DNA of 64,000 nucleotides, taken from the NCBI GenBank assembly GCA_903825645.1, contig CAIKBL010000051.1:124001-188000 (forward strand), in the 5' to 3' direction. This DNA comes from an uncultured Pseudomonadota bacterium (GTDB lineage: Bacteria > Pseudomonadota > Gammaproteobacteria > Ga0077536). Positions 45,540 through 54,030 of the stretch are shown here, piece by piece; the first letter of the stretch is position 1, and every line of letters starts with the position of its first letter. The translations under genes and the position numbers were made by a program. Below the pieces are notes generated by a model. The model did no database searches. It was not told the DNA's origin and saw nothing but the letters and a program-made list of their open reading frames with translations.

Positions 45540-46121
45540 GGGGATATTTCCATAGGGGTGAATAAACAAGAGCGGTCAACGCGCAGGACTTTCTGCGGCT
45601 TGATTGCGTATTCTACAAGTCATCACAGGGGCTAGCTAGCCAGGCTTTTTGGGGGGTGGAAAATTCGTTAAAAGAGGCGCGTGTGTGCTCCGAAGATCTC
45701 GGCGCCGCGATGAAATAATGGGCAGTTCTGACCTTTCCTCCTAGCTAATTGCAAGGGGACGTCTTCCATGGCGAGCGGGGAGGTTGGCCCCGATCGTCCA
45801 AGAGGCTCGGCTGAGCCGGTTTGTCTCGGTGCGGAAACGTCACCGCGCTGCACCCCAACGTGTCTTGGGAGCCGCAAACTCAGCGTCCGGTGGGCCTAGC
45901 CAGAGGTAAGTTTTGCGCGCCGCTTGTCAACGGGTGCATAAGCGTGGTGAGACGCCGTATTCGAGATCGCCGACGCCAAACAGGCGCGGGTAAGCGAAAG
46001 TCAATCGACAAGCATCTGTCTGATCGCCCACAGTTCCGCCGGATGGACCCAGATTGGCGTTGCGTGGGATAACCGGCGTAACATCAGCTCTGCTCCATAG
46101 AAACTGAGAAAAGAGCGCGCC
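45540..46121. other. Intergenic region between cyclophilin and FAH genes
   Basis: About 580 bases between divergent starts. A perfect 12-base palindrome GGCTAGCTAGCC lies at 45630-45641, followed by a short T run. Open frames at 45668-45877 (minus) and 45821-46072 (plus) overlap each other and have atypical, Arg-rich products with no family resemblance. No RNA gene was recognised. Confidence 0.45.
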
Positions 46122-47006
46122 ATGCGATTGGTTGTTTTCAAAGAATCAGACGAGAAGGCCCGGATTGGCGAACTGGCGAGCGATGGGAACACTGTTTTTC
46201 CGCTGGATATTCATGGCGAGATCGAGTCCGAGGGAATTTTGGTAGCGCTCGATGAGGCCGGCGCTGAAAGAAGGCTCGTGCGGACGACCGAGGAGACCAG
46301 CCTAGATCAAGTGACGTTGCTCGCGCCGATTCCAAGGCCGCGGCGCAATATATTCTGTGTCGGGAAAAACTATCACGCGCACGTAAAGGAAATGGCCCGC
46401 AGCGGGTATGACACCAGTGTTACCGCAGAAGCACCTCCGGAGTGCCCGATTATTTTTTCAAAACTGCCAGAGTCCGTTATCGGCTCAGGGCAGCCCATCG
46501 TCCAAGACGCGTCAGTGTCAGTGGAAACGGACTACGAAGCGGAGCTTGCCATCATCATCGGCCGCGGTGGCTGCAATATTGCTAAAGCGCATGCGCTGGA
46601 ACATATCTGGGGCTATACGGCTATCAATGACGTGACCGCTCGTGACGTCCAAAAAAGACACAAACAATGGTTGCTCGGCAAGTCTCTGGACACGTTTTGT
46701 CCAATGGGTCCGTATTTCGTGACCAGCGATTCTCTTGATATCACCGACGCCCGCATCAGTTGCTGGGTTAACGGAGAGCTCAGGCAGCGTGCAAGCACGG
46801 CGCAGATGATTTTTGATGTCGCCACGCTAATCGCGACCATTTCGAATGGCATCACCCTGCTGCCAGGTGACATTATCGCGACGGGCACGCCCTCAGGCGT
46901 AGGCGCTGGGTTTCATCCACCCCGCTGGCTCGTGCCGGGAGATACGGTCAAGATTGAGATCTCCGGCATCGGTATTCTCGAGAATACCGTGAGCGCACGT
47001 AGCTGA
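46122..47006 (+). CDS. Fumarylacetoacetate hydrolase family protein
   Basis: A 294-residue protein of the FAH family, which hydrolyses, decarboxylates or hydrates oxo-acids such as fumarylpyruvate and 2-oxo-hept-3-ene-dioate. Metal-site motifs are present: FCVGKNYHAHVKEM, the acidic VETDYEAELAIIIG and IIATGTPSGVGAGF. WGYTAINDVTARDVQ and QWLLGKSLDTFCPMGP are highly typical of the single-domain catabolic subgroup. An aromatic degradation step downstream of ring cleavage is the most likely role. It has no obvious operon partner; the nitroreductase gene follows after 142 bases. Confidence 0.9.
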   Translation: MRLVVFKESDEKARIGELASDGNTVFPLDIHGEIESEGILVALDEAGAERRLVRTTEETSLDQVTLLAPIPRPRRNIFCVGKNYHAHVKEMARSGYDTSVTAEAPPECPIIFSKLPESVIGSGQPIVQDASVSVETDYEAELAIIIGRGGCNIAKAHALEHIWGYTAINDVTARDVQKRHKQWLLGKSLDTFCPMGPYFVTSDSLDITDARISCWVNGELRQRASTAQMIFDVATLIATISNGITLLPGDIIATGTPSGVGAGFHPPRWLVPGDTVKIEISGIGILENTVSARS

Positions 47007-47148
47007 AATTCACCTGGGCTCCACATCGGCATAACAGAAAACATTCAATATTCTTCGCGCAGTAGCGTCGACGACGCTCAACTGCGCTCGACGAGGTATT
47101 GGGGTTGAAGCACAATGTCGCCTGTTCCCTTTTGGTTCGGAGTAGAAG

Positions 47149-47808
47149 ATGAAGCTCTCGGAGATCATGCGTACCAATGGCTCCTGCAGGAATTACAAGC
47201 CAGATCCCGTATCCGACGCGGTACTGGCCCGGGTGCTTGACGCGGCGCGCTGGGGACCGACGGGCGGTAACCGGCAACCGGTGAGCTTTGTGGTAGTCAG
47301 GAATAAGGCGGTAAAGGAAGCGCTGCGGGATCTCTATCTGCCTATCTGGGGACCTTATTATGCGGCCGCGAAGGAGGGCACTTTACGCATCGGCGCCAAA
47401 TCGTCGCTTCTCGATAATGCGGATCTCTTCGCGAGGAACATGGCCGATATTCCGGTCCTGCTGGTGGTCTGCGCGCGCCTCGCGGATGTTCACCCGACAG
47501 ACAACCGATTGGGTCGGCTCAGCATCGTCGGAGGGGCTTCCGTTTATCCCGCCGTGCAGAACGTTCTGCTCGCCGCACGGGAAGAAGGCCTAGGAACTGC
47601 TTTGACCACGTTGTTGTGTGAACAGGAACCACAAGTGAAGCAACTGCTCGGTATTCCGGAAGAGGTGTCGACAGCGGCGATGGTGACTATCGGTTGGCCG
47701 ACCAAAGCTTTCCCAAAAAAATTGACCCGTCGCCCGCTGTCTGAAATGGCTTTTTCAGAGCGCTATGGTGCAATGCTTCCGGGGGCAGATGATATTAATG
47801 TCGGATAA
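47149..47808 (+). CDS. Nitroreductase family flavoprotein
   Basis: A 219-residue FMN-dependent protein. The family features are RNYKPDPVSDAVLARVLDAARW at the start, GPTGGNRQPVSFVVV with the phosphate-binding Asn/Arg, and AAREEGLGTALTT followed by GIPEEVSTAAMVTIGWP. It uses NAD(P)H to reduce nitroaromatics, quinones or enones; members also act in dehalogenation and flavin cleavage, so the function is open. A run of GGAGTAG lies about 5-12 bases before the ATG. It is the last intact gene before a region of decayed sequence. Confidence 0.9.
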   Translation: MKLSEIMRTNGSCRNYKPDPVSDAVLARVLDAARWGPTGGNRQPVSFVVVRNKAVKEALRDLYLPIWGPYYAAAKEGTLRIGAKSSLLDNADLFARNMADIPVLLVVCARLADVHPTDNRLGRLSIVGGASVYPAVQNVLLAAREEGLGTALTTLLCEQEPQVKQLLGIPEEVSTAAMVTIGWPTKAFPKKLTRRPLSEMAFSERYGAMLPGADDINVG

Positions 47809-48327
47809 GCAACCTGCCTTAAAGACACATTAACGGCGAGCCATGTCCTCCGAACGCGGAGATCACGAGTTCGCAGCCGATCAGGTGCGCCATTTCTCGC
47901 AAATGGAATTGGCGTCTTAGCCAGAAGAGGTTTTCGTGAGGAAAGCCAAGAATCGTGCTTGGCACACCCCGATCTGGTGAGCGTGCCAAATTGTGACGAT
48001 TCGCGACGAAGGCGACAGAACAAGCGGCCAAGCGCGTGGCCCTTGGTATTTTTGGTCAGTTCGTGGCATCTCGTCGCTACGAGAGACACCTATCGCGTGC
48101 AAGCAGGGCATGTCATCGACGGCTTGCTGCCAACGGCAGGGACGCTTTCCATGGCGTAGCAGCAAGAGCTGAATTTATACGGGTATTCGACAGAACCAGC
48201 CGCCTGATGTCCGGACCCGTGTTGGCGGTCCGCCCTGAAACGAGCAAGCGGCTGGCGCTGACGACACCCTGGTTTCCCAAATAAAATTGGCCATGTCTTC
48301 GTGGCGATTTGACTATGTTGGGTTGAG

Positions 48328-48417
48328 TATCGGATAAGTGCCAGCCCATTTACCAAGGGTTCAAGCAGAGGACATAATGCCACTCCAGCTTCTGTAAGCC
48401 GATATGCGTCATTACGA
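48328..48417 (-). pseudogene. HxlR-like regulator fragment
   Basis: On the minus strand about 30 codons read RNDAYRLTEAGVALCPLL and continue through EPLVNGLALIRY. The pattern Y-x-L-T-x-x-G-x-x-L-x-P-L resembles the C-terminal part of the HxlR winged-helix domain. There is no start codon or recognition helix in frame, so it is a remnant at best. It lies beside the resolvase remnant. Confidence 0.35.
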
Positions 48418-48441
48418 AACGCAGCCTAACGAGGCGTGCGC

Positions 48442-48729
48442 ATGGCGTTGGAGAAAGAAGGGTTGACGGGCGAGAACTCGCCGATAACCAATCGGATGCT
48501 GTCGGTTATGGGTGCCTTTGCCGAGTTCGAGCGCACCCGTGGTCCATGAACATCCGCCAAGGGGCATTGCGCTGTCCAATCTGCGCAGCGCGCCTACCGG
48601 GGACCAAATCCCTGAGCAGCGACCAAATTTATAACTTGAAACGATGCGCCGTGCCTAGCGGTCAAAAACATGGCCATGTCATCGTTAATGGCGTCTAGCT
48701 GAGTGTTTGTTATCAGCTACTGCCAAGAC
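48442..48729 (+). pseudogene. Decayed serine resolvase/invertase (Tn3-family-like)
   Basis: Three frames together give the C-terminal half of a serine recombinase. From 48442 one frame reads EKEGLTGENSPITNRML then SVMGAFAEFER, the classical resolvase stretch. After a shift, VHEHPPRGIALSNLRSA matches the EREGIAL region. After another shift, AYRGTKSLSSDQIYNLKR matches the start of the DNA-binding tail, and SGQK plus CYQLL fit the helix-turn-helix end. The N-terminal catalytic Ser domain is missing. At least two frameshifts and internal stops show that it is dead. Source was probably a Tn3-type transposon or an invertase. Confidence 0.75.
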
Positions 48730-48986
48730 GAGAAATGGTGCATCCAGCATTCTGCAACGTGCTTCTCCATTCCATTAGGAATAAGTGCTTGATTCCAAAG
48801 CGCTCTAACAAATGCTTGTCATGCATCTTCGGACTCCCAAACTGAAATCATTGCATATCTGTGGGGGATGCCTGACACGCGTGTACTTTACCACCGGCGG
48901 CACTCATTGGCCCCGAAAAACGTGGGTACCCTGCGCGCGGGACTTCGCCGCTTAAATCAACGCGCTTGTTAACCGTTAGCCTCCGC

Positions 48987-49394
48987 TTAGGGACGTCCAG
49001 ACTCTTCGCCTGGGAACTGAGGATAATCGTCGTTAATTTCATCCCACGGCGCACGCCCCACGGTGTGGATATGCGCTTTTATTTTCAGTGGCGGCGGCAC
49101 GTCCAAGCTGCCTGCGCGCAGTCTAATAGCCGGTTTGCCATCAAGACGACTATAAATAGGTGAGCCGCACTCTCGACAAAAATAACGTGCCTTGGGTGGA
49201 GAGGCGCGATAAGCCTGCAGGTACGCGGCGCCTTGCGTCAGTTCGAAATCTCCCGCGGGAATAGGGATGCTGGCGACATAGGCCGATCCTTGTGCCTTCT
49301 GGCATTGACGACAGTGGCATAGAAACACCTCCGTCGGCGCATGCGTCAGTGAATAACGAATCTTGCCGCACAAACATCCACCGGTTATTTCCAT
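48987..49394 (-). CDS. GFA-family (glutathione-dependent formaldehyde-activating-like) protein
   Basis: A 135-residue zinc protein of the GFA/CENP-V family. The first Cys cluster is GGCLCGKIRY, followed by CHCRQCQKAQGSAY, and the third is FCRECGSPIY, together binding zinc. The family name comes from one characterised enzyme; most members, including this one, have no known substrate. The ATG at 49394 starts right at the family N-terminus (MEITGGCLCG); an earlier in-frame start would lie inside the methyltransferase gene. It follows the methyltransferase stop by seven bases, forming a two-gene unit. Confidence 0.88.
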   Translation of the reverse strand: MEITGGCLCGKIRYSLTHAPTEVFLCHCRQCQKAQGSAYVASIPIPAGDFELTQGAAYLQAYRASPPKARYFCRECGSPIYSRLDGKPAIRLRAGSLDVPPPLKIKAHIHTVGRAPWDEINDDYPQFPGEESGRP

Positions 49395-49401
49395 CGCCGG
49401 A

Positions 49402-50151
49402 TCAGACCTTGCGTGCCTGAAAACGCAGACGCACATAATCGAGTTCCCATCGTCCGTCCGCCTGCTGGGCTTGTCCACGGATCCGCGTTCGCACGGCGTC
49501 GACGAGTTCAGCTTGTGCTGCGGGGGCCACTGCCGAGAGGAAGGGTTGGGTCATCAACGTTAGCCATTCACGCACATCGCCAGGCAGTGCCGTCGGGCGG
49601 GCGAACAAATCAATGGAATCGACGATAAACCCGGCAGATTCGAGAAGCCGGGTATACTCCGTCACGGTAGGAAAAAACCACGGATTATACTGCCGGACAT
49701 CGAGAGCTCGTGCTGCCAGTTCGCCGCCATAAGCCGCAACCACACTGGCTACATTTCCTGCACCGCCCATCTCCCCGACGAAGCGACCACCTATTTTAAG
49801 CGCACGCCGCACGCCCGCCAAAACCGCCGCGGGCTCGAGCATCCAGTGCAGAGCCGCGTTACTGAATACAGCATCAAACTCCTCGGTGAAGGGGAGGGCG
49901 TGTGCGTCCATCACCTCGGCTTTTAGGCCTCGCGCACGCGCCGCCGCAATCTGTTCTGGACTGCTATCGACGCCTAGCACCTCGGTGCCCGCGGCGCGCA
50001 GTTGCGCAGTCAGCGTACCGTCACCACAACCGAGATCCAGAATATGTTCGCCCGCTCGTGGCGCTAGTAATTCGAGCACCGGCACCCCAAGCGCGGGTAC
50101 GAATGCGGCGTCGCGGAGATAGACCGTGGGGTCCCAGTGTTGTTCGCTCAT
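49402..50151 (-). CDS. SAM-dependent methyltransferase (trans-aconitate methyltransferase-like)
   Basis: A 249-residue class I methyltransferase. SAM-binding motif I is ILDLGCGDGTLTAQL, motif II GVDSSPEQIAAARA, then VMDAHALPF and DAVFSNAALHWM. The last two are typical of trans-aconitate 2-methyltransferase and BioC-like proteins, and it would methylate a small carboxylic acid. The ATG at 50151 (MSEQHWDPTVYL) fits the family start. It is divergent from the AcuI-like gene, with 64 bases between start codons, so the promoters face each other closely. Confidence 0.88.
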   Translation of the reverse strand: MSEQHWDPTVYLRDAAFVPALGVPVLELLAPRAGEHILDLGCGDGTLTAQLRAAGTEVLGVDSSPEQIAAARARGLKAEVMDAHALPFTEEFDAVFSNAALHWMLEPAAVLAGVRRALKIGGRFVGEMGGAGNVASVVAAYGGELAARALDVRQYNPWFFPTVTEYTRLLESAGFIVDSIDLFARPTALPGDVREWLTLMTQPFLSAVAPAAQAELVDAVRTRIRGQAQQADGRWELDYVRLRFQARKV

Positions 50152-50215
50152 GTGTTGATTATAAGCCATCCCGTACAATAGCGGCTCATCCACCCCCTAT
50201 TTTGAGGAGAAGCGC

Positions 50216-51208
50216 ATGAGTGACACCATCCGGGCGATCGTGGCGGAAGAGCATGACGGCAAAATCCAGGGTCGACTGAAAACCCTGAGAGTCGCTGAGT
50301 TAGGGAGCCGCGGGGTATTGATTGATGTGGCATATTCGACCGTCAACTACAAGGATGGTCTGGCGGTTACTGGAAAGGGGCGCATCTGCCGGCAGACGCC
50401 ACTCGTGTGCGGCATCGATCTCGCCGGCACGGTACGCGAATCCGATCATTCACAGTGGCAAATCGGCGATCGGGTCTTGGTCAATGGTTACGGGCTTTCG
50501 GAAGATCAACCAGGCGGGTACGCGCAGCAACAGCGGGTCAATGGCGATTTCCTCGTACGTGTCCCGGAGACATTGAGTCTGTTCGACGCCATGGCGATTG
50601 GAACAGCAGGCTACACAGCGATGCTCAGCGTCAACGCGCTCCTCGACCACGACATTAAACCTGGACAAGGCCCGATTGTAGTTTCCGGCGCCGCGGGTGG
50701 CGTGGGCTCTGTCGCTATCATGTTGTTGAGTAAACTCGGTTATCAGGTTGCGGCGGTAACAGGGCGTGCAGAGTTGGGGGATTACCTCAGGAGTATCGGA
50801 GCATCGGAGATCATTGCGCGGGCTGATTTGGCGCGGGATGCCAAGCCGCTGGAAAAGGAGCGGTGGGCTGCTGGTATTGATAGCGTAGGTTCCACGACGC
50901 TTGCGACCATCCTCGCACAAACGAAGCCAGAAGGACTTGTCGCGGCCTGCGGGTTGGCGGGCGGGATTAATTTACCGACGACGGTGATGCCGTTCATTTT
51001 GCGTGGCGTGACCTTGCGCGGCATTGACTCGGTCCAATGTGCGATGGCGCGACGGTTGCGCGCGTGGGCGGATCTCGGACGTTTACTGGATACCGCGCGT
51101 CTTTCTCAAATCACGGTGACGGAGCCGTTGGATCGAGTGCCTGTGCTCGCCGAAGAGATTCTGATGGGCAAGATAAGAGGGCGAGTGGTGATCGACGTTA
51201 ACAAATAA
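50216..51208 (+). CDS. Acryloyl-CoA reductase-like MDR protein (AcuI/YhdH family)
   Basis: A 330-residue NADPH-dependent medium-chain reductase. YSTVNYKDGLAVTGKG, CGIDLAGTV and NGYGLSEDQPGGYAQ are hallmarks of AcuI/YhdH, which reduce acryloyl-CoA to propionyl-CoA and so detoxify it. The coenzyme motif is VSGAAGGVGSVAIMLL. GAGGAGA lies about 7 bases before the ATG. It fits the window's theme of acyl-CoA handling, as acryloyl-CoA forms during metabolism of 3-hydroxypropionate or sulfur compounds. It is monocistronic, ended by a hairpin and convergent with hugZ. Confidence 0.9.
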   Translation: MSDTIRAIVAEEHDGKIQGRLKTLRVAELGSRGVLIDVAYSTVNYKDGLAVTGKGRICRQTPLVCGIDLAGTVRESDHSQWQIGDRVLVNGYGLSEDQPGGYAQQQRVNGDFLVRVPETLSLFDAMAIGTAGYTAMLSVNALLDHDIKPGQGPIVVSGAAGGVGSVAIMLLSKLGYQVAAVTGRAELGDYLRSIGASEIIARADLARDAKPLEKERWAAGIDSVGSTTLATILAQTKPEGLVAACGLAGGINLPTTVMPFILRGVTLRGIDSVQCAMARRLRAWADLGRLLDTARLSQITVTEPLDRVPVLAEEILMGKIRGRVVIDVNK

Positions 51209-51214
51209 TACGGA

Positions 51215-51241
51215 GAAGGCGCAGATCCTTTGAGCGCCTTC
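51215..51241. terminator. Hairpin between convergent genes
   Basis: GAAGGCGC (51215-51222) pairs perfectly with GCGCCTTC (51234-51241) around an 11-base loop, seven bases after the AcuI-like stop and before the end of hugZ. No T tract follows, so it is a candidate terminator only. Confidence 0.45.
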
Positions 51242-51277
51242 GAGCTTGATGGACTCGCCCAGCCGCCTAGACGAGTC

Positions 51278-51991
51278 CTACGCGCGGGCCAACGCCACGA
51301 GGGCCTTGCGGACCTCCAACACGTTGTTGACCGGACTCTGAAAAGGGATCCGTATGACCTGTTGTCCGACCACCAGGTGGAAGCCGTCGCGATCACAGCC
51401 TGCGAAACTGGGGGACGGCACGGCGCCCGTTACCGCGAGGTGGGGTACACAATATCGACGCATGGCGTCGATATGATCGGCGTTCATGTGCTCGGCCATA
51501 CCGGTTTCTTCTTCGGCCGTAAACGGGTTCCCAGTAAGTACGTCACTCGGTTCAAACCAGTGAATCGCGCCAAAGCCGCCGATAAAACGCAAACGCCGTG
51601 GGTGTAGTCGCCAAAACTGGAAACCATGCGTGCGATCATAGTCGCGCGAGTCGGGAAAGTAGCGGTAGTAACGTTCGGAGGTGTCAGTATCGGTGGTATC
51701 CACCAGCATCGCATCAGCCAGAAGCGTCAGTCGACCGTTTGCCTGCAGATCGTGAGACGTGCGGTCAAACAGAATAAGAGAGACCTTGGGGTCCGCTTTC
51801 ACATTCTTGGTGTGCTGCGCGATGTCTGCAATCAGGATGATCGGATTACCGGCTCGGTCGAGGCAAAATGGTACGACGGATCCGAACGGATATCCGGCGA
51901 CACTGACCGACAGCGTAGACAGAACACCGTCATAACATTTGAGTAACAGTGCGCGGGCTTCTGCGGCGGGGGGAAGAGACGTATCGTTCAT
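51278..51991 (-). CDS. HugZ-like haem-utilisation/PNPOx-fold protein
   Basis: A 237-residue protein with an N-terminal split-barrel flavin/haem-binding domain (ALLLKCYDGVLSTLSV, YPFGSVVPFCLD, ADIAQHTKNVKADPKVSLILFD) and a C-terminal DUF2470 domain (EHMNADHIDAMRRYC). This arrangement is that of HugZ haem oxygenases and related pyridoxamine-phosphate-oxidase-like proteins. Whether this one degrades haem is not visible. It overlaps the MccA stop by four bases, so it is co-expressed with the leucine-catabolic carboxylase, an association with no obvious biochemical reason. Confidence 0.85.
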   Translation of the reverse strand: MNDTSLPPAAEARALLLKCYDGVLSTLSVSVAGYPFGSVVPFCLDRAGNPIILIADIAQHTKNVKADPKVSLILFDRTSHDLQANGRLTLLADAMLVDTTDTDTSERYYRYFPDSRDYDRTHGFQFWRLHPRRLRFIGGFGAIHWFEPSDVLTGNPFTAEEETGMAEHMNADHIDAMRRYCVPHLAVTGAVPSPSFAGCDRDGFHLVVGQQVIRIPFQSPVNNVLEVRKALVALARA

Positions 51992-54018
51992 GAGGCGGAG
52001 TCCGCGTCGAGGGCAGGTGCCGAGGGCTCCAGCTTAATGAGTTCAACCCCTTCAGCCAGCACTTGTTCTCCCACAGCAAATCGAATTTCGGTGACGATGC
52101 CATCGAAAGGCGCGCTTATCGTGTGCTCAATTTTCATGGCTTCGAGGACGAGCAGAGGCTTGCCTCGGGTGACCTGTTCGCCCACCTTGACCATCACGGC
52201 GGTCACCGCGCCGGGCATCGGCGCTACCATTTTGCCGGCGACTTCCTCGGCAACTTCCCCACTTTGAAGGAGGTCAACCGGCTCAAGACGATAGTGATCT
52301 CCTGCGTAGAACACATGGATTTCTCTCGGAGTCGAGATGACAGCGCCCTGGATTGTCCGCATCGGAAGCGTAAGACGCACCACCTGCCCCGCGACCTCAC
52401 ATGCCTCGATGGATTCGGTATGGCTCCCTGACGTATAGCGCCAGGAGGCTCGATCCTGAGTGAGAAACACGACGATGTGCACGTCGCCCGTGCCGTAATG
52501 AAATTCGAACCGGGGTGGCGTGTTCAGCCGAAACCCTGTCAAACCTGCCCAGGGTGACGCAGGCTCTGCGGTGCGCGCGGCCTCAGTTTTAGCCTGAGCC
52601 GCGAGACCGACGACTGTTCGCATAGCTGCCAACATGAGCACCACGTCCGGTGCAGGCGCCGGTTCGGGTAACAAGTCTCCCCGTACATCCTCAACAAAAT
52701 GGGTATTGAATCCACCCGTCTGATACGCCGGATGGGCCACTATTTTTTGCAGATAAGCGATATTTCCGGTCACACCGACAATCTCGGTCTCGGCTAGGGC
52801 ACGCGTCATTTGCTGCAACGCTTCGACTCGAGTTGGACCCGCCGTAATGATTTTAGCGATCATGGCATCATAGAACGGGGTGACCGAATCCTGACTACCG
52901 ACCCCAGTGTCGACCCTGACATGTGGACTTGGGACGGGAAGTCTCAAGTGTTGGAGCAGCCCGGTCGAAGGTTTGAAATCCTGACTGGGATCTTCCGCGT
53001 AGACGCGGACCTCAATCGCATGGCCACGGCATTCGATGGCGTCCTGGCCCAGCGGCAGCAGCTCACCAGCACCAACCCGCAGCTGCCATTCGACGAGGTC
53101 TAGCCCCGTGACGCTTTCAGTCACTGGATGTTCGACCTGCAGGCGCGTATTCATCTCGATGAAGAACACCTCACCCGCCTGGTCGATAATGAACTCGACC
53201 GTACCCGCGCCGATGTAGTTCACTGCACGGCCAGCCTCTAGTGCTGCGGTAAACAGATGTTTGCGCTGGATGTCACTGAGGAGCACGGCAGGTGCTTCTT
53301 CGATGACCTTTTGATGGCGCCGCTGCAAGGAGCAATCACGCTCGAACAAATGCACAAGATTGCCGTGGCTATCCCCAAAAATCTGAACTTCAATATGTCG
53401 CGGGTTCTCGACGTAGCGCTCCAGTAGCACCGCCGGATCGCCGAAAGCAGACTGTGCCTCCCGCTGGGCAGACGCCAAGGCAGATCCGAACTCCGCGAAA
53501 TCGCGCACAATCCGCATCCCGCGACCGCCACCACCGGCCGACGCCTTGATTATCAGGGGCAGCCCGACGTTTCGAGCCGCTTGGGTGAGTTGCTCCTCGG
53601 ATTGATCCGCGCCGTAATACCCCGGGACTAACGGAACGGCATAGCGTTCCATCAGAATCTTCGCTTCTCGTTTAGATCCCATTACCCGGATCGCATTGAC
53701 ATCCGGGCCGATGAAAACAATGCCGGCGTCGGCGCAGGCCTGCGCGAAGTCAGCGTTTTCAGACAGAAAACCGTAGCCCGGGTGAATGGCCTGCGCCCCC
53801 GTGCTGAGTGCCGCGGCAATAATGTGCGCCGAGTTCAGATAACTTTGATTCGAAGGCGAGGGACCAATCCAGACGGCCTCATCGGCTTGCCGCGTATGGA
53901 GCGCGCCCGCATCGGCGCTGGAATACACCGCCACCGTCCTCACCCCCAGGCGCCGGGCAGTGTGGATAATGCGACAGGCGATTTCGCCGCGATTGGCTAT
54001 CAATATTTTTTCAAACAT
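51988..54018 (-). CDS. mccA: 3-Methylcrotonyl-CoA carboxylase alpha (biotin) subunit
   Basis: A 676-residue biotin carboxylase/biotin carrier protein. The N-terminal half has ILIANRGEIACRIIHTARRLG, HPGYGFLSENADFA, the ATP-grasp loop KASAGGGGRGM and FIEMNTRLQVEHPVTE (the last two partly quoted). The biotinylated Lys629 is in the C-terminal VLEAMKIEH. Paired with MccB it would carboxylate 3-methylcrotonyl-CoA to 3-methylglutaconyl-CoA in leucine breakdown. Related propionyl- or geranyl-CoA carboxylases share this layout, but the beta subunit and regulator favour leucine. It starts 12 bases after the mccB stop and overlaps hugZ. Confidence 0.93.
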   Translation of the reverse strand: MFEKILIANRGEIACRIIHTARRLGVRTVAVYSSADAGALHTRQADEAVWIGPSPSNQSYLNSAHIIAAALSTGAQAIHPGYGFLSENADFAQACADAGIVFIGPDVNAIRVMGSKREAKILMERYAVPLVPGYYGADQSEEQLTQAARNVGLPLIIKASAGGGGRGMRIVRDFAEFGSALASAQREAQSAFGDPAVLLERYVENPRHIEVQIFGDSHGNLVHLFERDCSLQRRHQKVIEEAPAVLLSDIQRKHLFTAALEAGRAVNYIGAGTVEFIIDQAGEVFFIEMNTRLQVEHPVTESVTGLDLVEWQLRVGAGELLPLGQDAIECRGHAIEVRVYAEDPSQDFKPSTGLLQHLRLPVPSPHVRVDTGVGSQDSVTPFYDAMIAKIITAGPTRVEALQQMTRALAETEIVGVTGNIAYLQKIVAHPAYQTGGFNTHFVEDVRGDLLPEPAPAPDVVLMLAAMRTVVGLAAQAKTEAARTAEPASPWAGLTGFRLNTPPRFEFHYGTGDVHIVVFLTQDRASWRYTSGSHTESIEACEVAGQVVRLTLPMRTIQGAVISTPREIHVFYAGDHYRLEPVDLLQSGEVAEEVAGKMVAPMPGAVTAVMVKVGEQVTRGKPLLVLEAMKIEHTISAPFDGIVTEIRFAVGEQVLAEGVELIKLEPSAPALDADSAS

Positions 54019-54030
54019 CTTCGTGATCCA

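Larger units (their letters stand above)
47809..48986. other. Decayed region with mobile-element and regulator remnants
   Basis: About 1.2 kb without an intact gene. It contains a frameshifted resolvase pseudogene (48442-48729), a short regulator-like fragment on the minus strand (48328-48417), and near 47843-47893 a stretch resembling the 3' half of a tRNA. The remaining open frames are short and on overlapping strands. This looks like the debris of an old transposon insertion. Confidence 0.6.

Noticed and set aside
45630-45641. GGCTAGCTAGCC palindrome as terminator
   Set aside because: Self-complementary without a loop, so it cannot form a proper hairpin; position upstream of the cyclophilin start also does not fit a terminator.
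45821-46072. 83-codon plus-strand frame
   Set aside because: Overlaps an opposing frame, has an atypical basic composition and no family match.
47843-47893. Possible tRNA gene (tRNA-Arg CCG-like 3' half ending GCGCCA)
   Set aside because: Only the anticodon-to-acceptor half resembles a tRNA. The T-arm does not pair and no D-arm or 5' acceptor strand precedes it, so no functional tRNA is called; at most a remnant.
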